DNA from: JALYRV01 sp040902895 | GTDB lineage: Bacteria > Acidobacteriota > Vicinamibacteria > Vicinamibacterales > SCN-69-37 | Assembly (NCBI GenBank): GCA_040902895.1 | Contig: JBBDWL010000084.1 | Span: 1 to 64,000, forward strand | Direction of reading: 5' to 3' | DNA: 64,000 nucleotides | Shown here: positions 58,475 through 64,000 of the stretch, one piece after another | How the letters are laid out: every line of letters begins with the position of its first letter | Numbering within the stretch: the first letter of the stretch is position 1 | Made by a program: the position numbers and the translations under genes | The notes under the pieces: model-generated | What the model was told of the DNA's origin: nothing | Database searches by the model: none | What the model saw: the letters and a program-made list of their open reading frames with translations, nothing else

Positions 58475-58550
58475 GCGAAAAATGGGGACGGGTCTTAATT
58501 TTCCCGCGCGGATTCTCTGAGGAAAATTAAGACCCGTCCCCATTTTTCGC
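58475..58550. repeat. 30-bp perfect inverted repeat, REP/MITE-like
   Basis: Arms at 58475-58504 and 58521-58550 are perfectly complementary over 30 bases, with a 16-base spacer. The arm begins GCGAAAAATGGGGACG and ends in CTTAATTTTCC. It is much AT-richer than the flanks and sits between the OmpA gene and the next gene. Palindromes containing GGGGACGGGTCTTAATTTTC are associated in other genomes with REP-type (Y1) transposases, as far as I recall; no such gene is in this window. It could also act as a transcription barrier. The rest of 58361-58605 shows nothing else. Confidence 0.65.
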
Positions 58551-58605
58551 CGGGCAAACCGCTTGCACTGGCCCTGGTGCCGCCTGTCCGCTACGGAGTT
58601 GCACC

Positions 58606-59235
58606 ATGTCTTTTTCGTCCAGCCGCTTGGCAATTCTGGCGACCGCCGCGTTCGCGGTGACGGTTGCCGCCACTTCCGCTGAAGCACAGAACCGGCGCGC
58701 GATCCCGCGGGCACAGGCCGACGGTCAGGCCCGCGCGGCGCAGGCGCAATACGACAACGGCGTGAGAGACGGCCTGCGCGAAGGCCGCACAGACGCGCGC
58801 CGCGGCGATCGCTTCGGCTTCAGCGAGCGCGCGTGGCAGCGCGGAAGCGCGGCGTTCAGACAAGGCTTTGAGGCGGGATATCGGCGCGCGTACGAGATCG
58901 AACGGCGTGGTGGGTACGTGGGTCGCGGTGGGAATCGTGGGTACGGTGGACGTGGGAGTGGTCGGTACGGTGGCGGTGGCTATGGCGCCGGCCGCAGCGG
59001 CGCGCCGACCTACGCAAACCCCGCCACGGCGGCCGGCTACAACGACGGCTACGAACAGGGACTCGAAGACGCGCGCGACGGCGACCGCTTCGATCCGATT
59101 CGCAGCAAAGACTATCGCGAGGCCGACAACGATTACGACCGCCGCTTCGGCACGAAAGCACAGTGGCAGGTCGCCTATCGCGAAGGATTTCGGTCAGGGT
59201 ACGAGCAGGGTTATCGCGCAGGATACCGTCGCTAA
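58606..59235 (+). CDS. Secreted Gly/Arg-rich repeat protein
   Basis: A 209-residue protein with a signal peptide (ILATAAFAVTVAATSAEA, cleavage near residue 28). It contains two copies of a repeat built around Y-x-x-G-x-x-x-G-x-x-D-A-R-x-G-D-R-F, at about residues 46-100 (DNGVRDGLREGRTDARRGDRF) and 145-205 (NDGYEQGLEDARDGDRF), each followed by a YR/FR-G-Y tail. A Gly/Arg/Tyr-rich linker of about 40 residues separates them. Function is unknown; such proteins are probably small periplasmic or surface proteins. A tRNA gene lies directly downstream on the other strand. Confidence 0.65.
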   Translation: MSFSSSRLAILATAAFAVTVAATSAEAQNRRAIPRAQADGQARAAQAQYDNGVRDGLREGRTDARRGDRFGFSERAWQRGSAAFRQGFEAGYRRAYEIERRGGYVGRGGNRGYGGRGSGRYGGGGYGAGRSGAPTYANPATAAGYNDGYEQGLEDARDGDRFDPIRSKDYREADNDYDRRFGTKAQWQVAYREGFRSGYEQGYRAGYRR

Positions 59236-59250
59236 GAACAGCCGAGTTAG

Positions 59251-59322
59251 TACCGGTACGGGGATTCGAACCCCGGTCCCGTGGCTGAGAACCACGTGTC
59301 CTGACCCCTAGACGATACCGGC
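59251..59322 (-). tRNA. tRNA-Glu (anticodon CTC)
   Basis: A cloverleaf can be drawn on the minus strand. The acceptor stem GCCGGTA pairs with TACCGGT (one G-U pair), the D arm contains TCGTCTAGGGGTCAGGACA, the anticodon stem CGTGG/CCACG has the loop TTCTCAG (anticodon CTC), and the T arm has GGGGTTCGAATCCCC. These match bacterial tRNA-Glu. The 3' CCA is not encoded. Confidence 0.95.
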
Positions 59323-59391
59323 ACAAGGTCTGGCGAACCCGTATTTTGGCGTACGAGCCCAAAACGGCGCAACTCTGGCATATGCGAACGC

Positions 59392-60753
59392 ATGCGCTTT
59401 CTCATCAAATTCCTCCTCCTCGTCGCCATCGTCGCCGCGATTGCCTGGTTCGCGGTCGGCCGGCTCTACGCGCCCGGCATCGAGATTCGCCAGCCGACAC
59501 AGTTCATCGGCTCGAGCAGCCAGTACGAGATCGCGGTCGCCGTGCCTCAGGCCGAGCTCACCGATCTCAAAGTCACGTTCGAGCAGAACGGGCAGGCCCA
59601 GGAACTGACGCCGGCGCAAGTCACGTCGGACGGAGGCGCATCGGTCGTCGTGCGCGGCCCGATCGGCCGCGCGGTGCTGCGCGACGTGCAGGAAGGCGCC
59701 GGCACGCTGCGCGTCACCGCGTCGCGCATGGCGTTTGGACGCGTGCGCACGAAGGCCGCCTCAGCCGAGCGCGATCTGCAGGTCCGCCTGCGCCCGCCGC
59801 GCGTGCAGGTGCTGTCGACGCATCACTACATCAACCAGGGCGGCGCCGAAGCGATTGTCTATCGGGTCGAGCCGGCCGGTGTGCCATCAGGCGTGATGGT
59901 CGGCGATCGCCGCTTCCCCGGACATCCGGCCGCGGGCGCCGCGAACCTGGCGCCCGATCTCCCGAGAGACAAGCTTGCCGATCCTGCCGTGCACATCGCG
60001 TTCTTCGCGCTCGACTGGAACCAAGATCCGAATGCGCCGATGTATGTGTTCGCCGAAGACGAGGCCGGTAACCGCGCGCGCGCCGACTTCGAGCGCCGCG
60101 TCTTTCCCAGGGCGTTCAACACCAGCACGATCGAGCTCGATGATCCGTTTTTGAATCGTGTGGTGCCGGCGATCGAGGCGGAAACCACGAGCCTCACGGC
60201 GCAGGGCAGCCTCATCGAGCGCTACCTCGCCATCAATCGCGATCTGCGCACGCGAAACAACGACGAGATCGCGAAGATGCGCGAGAAGACGGCGAAGGAA
60301 ACGCAGTGGAGCGGCGCGTTCGTGCCGTTCAAGGATGGCGCCGTGCAGGCCGCGTTCGCGGATCAGCGCACGTACATGTATCAGGGCAAGGAGGTCGACC
60401 GGCAGGTGCACCTCGGCTTCGACCTTGCCTCGAACGCCAACGCGCCGGTCATCGCCGGCAACCGCGGCACCGTGGTGTTTGCCGACTATCTCGGCATTTA
60501 TGGCAACTGCGTGATCATCGATCACGGCATGGGACTGCAGTCCCTCTACGGGCACCTGTCGTCAATCGGCACGAGTGTCGGACACACCGTCGAACGCGGC
60601 GCCGAGCTCGGCCGCACCGGCATCACAGGTCTTGCCGGCGGCGATCACCTGCACTACACGATGCTGCTGCAGGGCCAGTCGCTCAATCCCGTCGAATGGT
60701 GGGACCAGCACTGGATCGAGGATCGAATACTCCGCAAGCTGCGCTTGCCGTGA
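59392..60753 (+). CDS. M23-family metallopeptidase (peptidoglycan endopeptidase)
   Basis: A 453-residue protein with an N-terminal membrane helix (FLIKFLLLVAIVAAIAWFAV). The first 270 residues form beta-rich periplasmic domains with Ig-like character (PGIEIRQPTQFIGSSSQYEI). The C-terminal domain is the LytM/M23 zinc peptidase: VHLGFDLASN (HxxxD) near residue 341, the Gly-rich strand NRGTVVFADYLGIYGNCVII, and GDHLHYTML (HxH) near residue 421. It cleaves peptidoglycan cross-bridges, or acts as an activator if degenerate; the zinc ligands look complete here. It reads in the same direction as the haem-oxidase cluster but is separated by a promoter-like site. Confidence 0.85.
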   Translation: MRFLIKFLLLVAIVAAIAWFAVGRLYAPGIEIRQPTQFIGSSSQYEIAVAVPQAELTDLKVTFEQNGQAQELTPAQVTSDGGASVVVRGPIGRAVLRDVQEGAGTLRVTASRMAFGRVRTKAASAERDLQVRLRPPRVQVLSTHHYINQGGAEAIVYRVEPAGVPSGVMVGDRRFPGHPAAGAANLAPDLPRDKLADPAVHIAFFALDWNQDPNAPMYVFAEDEAGNRARADFERRVFPRAFNTSTIELDDPFLNRVVPAIEAETTSLTAQGSLIERYLAINRDLRTRNNDEIAKMREKTAKETQWSGAFVPFKDGAVQAAFADQRTYMYQGKEVDRQVHLGFDLASNANAPVIAGNRGTVVFADYLGIYGNCVIIDHGMGLQSLYGHLSSIGTSVGHTVERGAELGRTGITGLAGGDHLHYTMLLQGQSLNPVEWWDQHWIEDRILRKLRLP

Positions 60754-60778
60754 TCGGCAGCCGGCAGCCGGCAACCGA

Positions 60779-60784
60779 TATAAT
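60779..60784 (+). promoter_or_regulatory. -10-like box before the oxidase-assembly cluster
   Basis: TATAAT, a perfect -10 consensus, ends 11 bases before the ATG at 60796, following three GGCAGCCG-like short repeats. No clear -35 box was found. Transcription from here would give a leader of only a few bases. Confidence 0.4.
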
Positions 60785-60795
60785 TCGATCCATCC

Positions 60796-61551
60796 ATGCG
60801 TTCATACCTGTTTTCTGTACTTTTCTTGTCCGCAGCCCTGTCTGGCTGCGGTGGTGATGACAATTCCGGCACGGCGGTGCCCGTGCAGACGGGCACGAAG
60901 CGGGTCGATGCGTCCACAACCGGCTCGGTCGCGGGCCGGGTGACGTTCCAGGGTCAGGCACCGGCGCCGGCGGTGCTGCGTGTCGAGGCCGATCCGGCGT
61001 GCACGGCACACGGCAACACGATCGTCGACGAGTCGCTGATGGTCGACGGCACCGGCGGCCTGAAAAACGCCTTCGTGTACGTGAAGAACGGCCTCGAGGA
61101 TTACGCGTTCGACACACCAACCGAACCTGTCCTGCTCGACAACAAGGGCTGCCGCTACGAGCCGCACGTCTTCGGCGTGCGCGTCGGACAGCCGGTGCGC
61201 GTGCTCAACAGCGATCCGACCCTGCACAACGTGCACGCGATCCCGCAGCGCAACGGCGAATTCAATCAAGGCCTGCCGATCCAGGGCATGGACTTGAAAG
61301 AAACGTTCACCGTTCCCGAGATCGGCGTGCCGTTCAAATGCGACGTGCACGGCTGGATGACGGCCTATGCCGGCATCGTGGCGCACCCGTACTTCGCCGT
61401 GACCGACGCCGCGGGCAACTTCTCACTGCCGAATCTGCCGCCTGGCACCTACACGCTCGAGGTGTGGCACGAGAAGCTCGGCACGCGCACGCAGCAGATC
61501 ACGGTCGCGGCGAAGCAATCGGCTGACGCATCGCTCACCTTCACCGGCTAG
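60796..61551 (+). CDS. Cupredoxin-domain lipoprotein
   Basis: A 251-residue protein with a lipoprotein signal peptide (LFSVLFLSAALSGC, lipid-modified Cys near residue 18). The body has a cupredoxin-like fold: a His in LHNVHAIPQ, then FKCDVHGWMTAY, which supplies the Cys, His and Met (C-x2-H-x2-M) of a type I copper site. The C-terminal 55 residues form a carboxypeptidase-regulatory-like Ig unit (AVTDAAGNFSLPNLPPGTYT). It is probably an electron carrier or copper protein anchored in the periplasm. Haem A synthase starts 2 bases after its stop, so it probably serves the copper-haem cytochrome oxidase system. Confidence 0.8.
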   Translation: MRSYLFSVLFLSAALSGCGGDDNSGTAVPVQTGTKRVDASTTGSVAGRVTFQGQAPAPAVLRVEADPACTAHGNTIVDESLMVDGTGGLKNAFVYVKNGLEDYAFDTPTEPVLLDNKGCRYEPHVFGVRVGQPVRVLNSDPTLHNVHAIPQRNGEFNQGLPIQGMDLKETFTVPEIGVPFKCDVHGWMTAYAGIVAHPYFAVTDAAGNFSLPNLPPGTYTLEVWHEKLGTRTQQITVAAKQSADASLTFTG

Positions 61552-61552
61552 C

Positions 61553-62440
61553 ATGCGCTGGCTCCACCGCTTCGCGTGGTTCGTTGCGGCGTCGACGCTG
61601 CTGCTGATTGCGGCCGGCGGCATGGTGACCAGCACGGATTCGGGTCTCGCGGTGCCCGACTGGCCCAACACGTACGGCCACTTCATGTTCTCGTTTCCGA
61701 TGAAGAACATGGTCGGCGGCATCCTCTATGAACACGGCCACCGCCTGATCGCGAGCACCGTCGGATTTCTCACGATCATCCTCGCGGTATGGATCTGGAA
61801 GGTGGACTCGCGCCGCTGGATGCGCAGGCTCGGCGTCATCGCGCTCGCCGCCGTGATCGTGCAGGGGGTGCTCGGCGGCATCACGGTGCTCTATTTTCTG
61901 CCGGCGCCGGTCTCTATCGCGCACGCGGGCCTTGCGGAGATCTTCTTCTGTCTGACCGTCGCAATCGCCGTGTTCACGTCGCCGCGCTGGCTGGCGCGTT
62001 CGGGCGAGCCGGCCCGCGATCGCATGCTGCGCCGCATTGCCGCAGGCACGACCGGTCTCGTGTTCGGCCAGATTCTGCTGGGCGCGGCGATGCGGCACAC
62101 CGGCGCCGGCCTTGCCATTCCCGACTTCCCTCTTGCGTTCGGGCGTCTGGTGCCGCCCGTGTGGAACCCGGGCGTGGCCATCCACTACGCGCATCGCGTG
62201 GGCGCGCTGATCGTCACGCTTTGCGTTCTCGCAGTCGCGGGGCATATCTTCTATCACCATCGCGCACGCCGTGAGCTCACGCGCCCGGCCGCGCTGCTGA
62301 TCGTGCTGGTGGCCTCGCAGATCACGCTGGGCGCCCTCGTCGTGCTGAGCGGGCGCCAGGACGTGATCAACACGGCGCATGTCGTCAACGGCGCGATGGT
62401 GCTGGTCACGTCGCTCGTCGTGAGCCTTTGGACCTTATGA
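61553..62440 (+). CDS. ctaA: Haem A synthase (COX15/CtaA)
   Basis: A 295-residue protein with eight predicted helices. The haem-ligand histidines of the family are in place: YEHGHRLIAS, SIAHAGLAE, IHYAHRVGAL and INTAHVVNGAM. The TDSGLAVPDWP motif of CtaA is present near residue 27 and recurs as GLAIPDFPLAFG in the second half, which reflects the internal duplication. It oxidises the C8 methyl of haem O to formyl to give haem A for aa3-type oxidase. Its stop overlaps the ctaB start (ATGA). Confidence 0.92.
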   Translation: MRWLHRFAWFVAASTLLLIAAGGMVTSTDSGLAVPDWPNTYGHFMFSFPMKNMVGGILYEHGHRLIASTVGFLTIILAVWIWKVDSRRWMRRLGVIALAAVIVQGVLGGITVLYFLPAPVSIAHAGLAEIFFCLTVAIAVFTSPRWLARSGEPARDRMLRRIAAGTTGLVFGQILLGAAMRHTGAGLAIPDFPLAFGRLVPPVWNPGVAIHYAHRVGALIVTLCVLAVAGHIFYHHRARRELTRPAALLIVLVASQITLGALVVLSGRQDVINTAHVVNGAMVLVTSLVVSLWTL

Positions 62441-63324
62441 AAGCCGCCGCCGTTCCGATCGCCGTGCCGCGCAGCCGCCTTGCGGACTTCTTCGTCTTCA
62501 CGAAGGTGCGCGTCAACGCGCTCGTGGTGGCCACCACCGCGGGCGGCTTCTACATGGCGTCGCCCGATGCGCTCAACGTCGCCTTGCTCATCGGAACCGT
62601 GATTGGCACCGCGCTGGTCGCGGGCGGGGCGGCCGCGCTCAATCAGATCAGCGAGCGTGACATCGACGGTCTGATGGATCGCACGCGCCTGCGTCCGCTG
62701 CCAGACGGCCGCATGAAGCTCGGCGAAGCGCGCCTGATTGCGTGGACGTGCTGCCTGTCGGGCATCGCGCTGCTCGCCGGCATCGCGAACGCGCTTGCGG
62801 CCGTCGTTGCCGCGATCACGCTTGTCACCTACGTGTGGGTCTACACGCCGATGAAGCGCGCCACATCCTTCTCCACCGTCGTCGGCGCGGTGCCGGGCGC
62901 GCTGCCGCCGATGATCGGCTGGGCCGCCGCGCGCAACGCGATCGACGCGCCGGCGTGGGCGCTCTTCTTCATCATCTTTCTGTGGCAGCTGCCGCACTTC
63001 CTGGCCATCGCCTGGCTCTATCGCGAAGACTACGCCCGCGCGGCATTGCCGATGCTGCCCGTCGTGGAACCCGACGGCGCCAGCACCGCGCGCCAGGCGC
63101 TGCTCTACGCGACGGCACTGGTGCCGATGAGCATCCTTCCCGCCGCGCTTGGCATGGCCGGCCTGATCTACGCGATCGCCGCGCTCGCGCTCGGCCTTGC
63201 CTTCGTCGCGATGGGCATCCGCTTCGCGATGCACCGCACGAAACCCAACGCGCGCCTCCTCTTCCTCACGTCGCTCATCTACCTCCCTGCCGTGTGGGCG
63301 GTGATGATGCTCGATCGGACTTAG
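62437..63324 (+). CDS. ctaB: Protohaem IX farnesyltransferase (haem O synthase)
   Basis: A 295-residue polytopic prenyltransferase from the ATG at 62437. The prenyl-diphosphate-binding motif is ALNQISERDIDGLMDRTRLR near residue 60, with RPLPDGRM after it. The second acidic region is YTPMKRATSFSTVVGAVPGALPPMIGWAA, followed by FLWQLPHFLAIAWLYREDYA, all typical of CtaB/CyoE. It makes haem O from haem B and farnesyl diphosphate for the adjacent CtaA. The G of its TAG stop is the first base of the inverted repeat at 63324. Confidence 0.93.
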   Translation: MKAAAVPIAVPRSRLADFFVFTKVRVNALVVATTAGGFYMASPDALNVALLIGTVIGTALVAGGAAALNQISERDIDGLMDRTRLRPLPDGRMKLGEARLIAWTCCLSGIALLAGIANALAAVVAAITLVTYVWVYTPMKRATSFSTVVGAVPGALPPMIGWAAARNAIDAPAWALFFIIFLWQLPHFLAIAWLYREDYARAALPMLPVVEPDGASTARQALLYATALVPMSILPAALGMAGLIYAIAALALGLAFVAMGIRFAMHRTKPNARLLFLTSLIYLPAVWAVMMLDRT

Positions 63325-63452
63325 AAATGTAAATTGTAAATCGTAAATAGCATTGTAAATTGGGCTATTGCGACGTCACGCCGTCGCGCTGCACTGAAGC
63401 GGCAGCAATAGCGCAATAGACAATGCTATTTACAATTTACAATTTACATTTC
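63324..63452. repeat. MITE-like element with 33-bp inverted repeats
   Basis: Arms at 63324-63356 and 63420-63452 match over 33 bases with one mismatch. They consist of the repeated unit TGTAAATTGTAAAT plus TAGCATTGT, AT-rich against a GC-rich background. The 63-base centre contains further related pieces (GGCTATTGCG, AGCAATAGCGCAATAG). The left arm begins in the stop codon of ctaB and the right ends 7 bases before the DUF420 gene, so it fills the gap exactly. No transposase is near; it could fold into a long hairpin and affect transcription through the cluster. Confidence 0.65.
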
Positions 63453-63459
63453 GCTGACA

Positions 63460-63879
63460 GTGTCTAATTTAATTCCCCTCCTCCCCGCTGTGAACGCGTC
63501 GCTCAACGCGATTGCGGGCACGTGCCTGGTGATCGCGTGGGTGCTGATCAGGCGCCGGCGTATCGAGGCGCATCGGCGGATGATGATCGCGGCGTTTGGC
63601 GCCTCGGCGCTGTTCCTCGTGTCGTACGTCATCTATCACGCCAACACCGGCTCGCGGCCGTATCACGGCACCGGCTGGCTCCGCGCCGTCTATTTCTCGA
63701 TCCTCATCCCGCACGTCATCCTCGCCGCCGCGGTCGTCCCCCTTGCCATCGTCACCCTCCGCCGCGGCCTGATTCGAGACGACCTCCGCCACCGCCGCAT
63801 CGCCCGGATCACCCTGCCGATCTGGCTCTTTGTCTCGGTGACCGGTGTAATCGTGTACCTGATGCTGTATCAGTTTTAA
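63460..63879 (+). CDS. DUF420 membrane protein (CtaM-like)
   Basis: A 139-residue protein from a GTG at 63460, with four helices at about residues 10-29, 40-60, 75-101 and 115-136. Conserved features are LPAVNASLNAIAG, RRRRIEAHRRMM, YHANTGSRPYHGTGWLRAVYFSILIPHVILA and HRRIARITLPIWLFVSVTGVIVYLMLY. These match DUF420, whose member CtaM is needed for haem A insertion into cytochrome oxidase in Gram-positive bacteria. Position after ctaA and ctaB supports this. The inverted repeat separates it from ctaB. Confidence 0.88.
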   Translation: MSNLIPLLPAVNASLNAIAGTCLVIAWVLIRRRRIEAHRRMMIAAFGASALFLVSYVIYHANTGSRPYHGTGWLRAVYFSILIPHVILAAAVVPLAIVTLRRGLIRDDLRHRRIARITLPIWLFVSVTGVIVYLMLYQF

Positions 63880-63904
63880 TTCCGCTATACTCGCCCGGCT
63901 CCCT

Positions 63905-64000
63905 ATGGACTACCCGGCTCCGGCTCCCATCGAGCCGAGGCTCATCGCGGCGGCCGCGGCCACGATCGTCGCGGGATTGCTGTTCCTGTTGTATTTGAAC
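63905..64000 (+). CDS. Membrane protein, N-terminal fragment cut by the window end
   Basis: Only 32 codons are visible: a short Pro-rich start (MDYPAPAPIEPRL) and a hydrophobic helix (IAAAAATIVAGLLFLLYL) running to the last base. A -10-like TATACT ends 13 bases before the ATG. By position it may belong to cytochrome oxidase biogenesis, but the sequence is too short to assign. Confidence 0.5.
   Translation, partial: MDYPAPAPIEPRLIAAAAATIVAGLLFLLYLN

Noticed and set aside
58475..58550. Inverted repeat as an intrinsic terminator of the OmpA gene
   Set aside because: It lies upstream of the OmpA start rather than after its stop, and there is no T-run after the stem; a mobile palindrome fits better.
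63324..63452. Repeated AT-rich units as a CRISPR array or origin
   Set aside because: The units are arranged as one inverted pair without regular spacers, and no cas, dnaA or rep genes are nearby.

Overview
The window looks like a chromosomal segment of a high-GC Acidobacteriota bacterium, most likely class Vicinamibacteria. This rests on two orphan duplicated FtsX/MacB-type permeases (the ADOP type typical of this phylum), two proteins of the acidobacterial VWFA-related family, two large VPS10/BNR-propeller secreted proteins, and pervasive GC-rich codon use. No phage, CRISPR array, rRNA or plasmid replication gene was seen.

Layout. 1-3.6 kb: a segment that reads lower in GC than the rest, opening with a tandem repeat resembling an IS21-type end, then a Cys-rich secreted peptide, a membrane protein and an orphan permease. 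3.7-11.5 kb: a VWA gene broken by an in-frame TAG, two VPS10-like propeller proteins, an intact VWA paralogue, and an unlisted 34-residue membrane microprotein. 11.5-18.9 kb: a conflict/signalling locus. A TIR-type triple-domain protein runs directly into an nSTAND1-TPR protein (separated by one extra base), with an outer-membrane barrel gene behind it, and diverges from a TPR-SLOG-class III cyclase gene. 19.2-31.6 kb: mostly metabolic and hypothetical genes: a tungsten-type aldehyde oxidoreductase with a MoaD-like partner, gamma-glutamyltransferase, a second ADOP permease, a proline-racemase-family enzyme, an ornithine-cyclodeaminase-family enzyme, a DD-peptidase-like protein, a TPR protein and a Yip1-family protein.

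31.6-42.0 kb: an electron-transfer island. A tightly packed minus-strand operon encodes a fused NuoE-NuoF protein, an iron-sulfur protein carrying two cyclic-nucleotide-binding (CNB) domains, a b-type membrane cytochrome, a ten-haem cytochrome c and a zinc alcohol/glucose dehydrogenase. Divergent from it are a multihaem cytochrome c and a tandem HbpS/GlcG protein. 42.0-57.1 kb: a metallo-beta-lactamase-fold protein and an aquaporin fused to a CNB domain (minus strand). Opposite lies a run of tightly packed genes: GH63-like glucosidase, outer-membrane barrel, ten-haem cytochrome with an LVIVD propeller, CHASE2-adenylate cyclase, M48 protease and an MscS channel fused to a CNB domain. 57.1-64 kb: an OmpA protein, a 30-bp perfect inverted repeat, tRNA-Glu(CTC), an M23 peptidase, and a cytochrome oxidase assembly cluster (cupredoxin lipoprotein, haem A synthase, haem O synthase, DUF420 protein) that runs off the end.

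Two systems stand out. First, one full adenylate cyclase and three CNB fusions (an iron-sulfur electron carrier, an aquaporin, a mechanosensitive channel) within about 22 kb suggest a local cAMP circuit controlling respiration and membrane permeability. Second, the TIR/nSTAND1 and SLOG-cyclase pair looks like an NTP-dependent immune or self-recognition system. Both readings are inferences from domain architecture and gene order.
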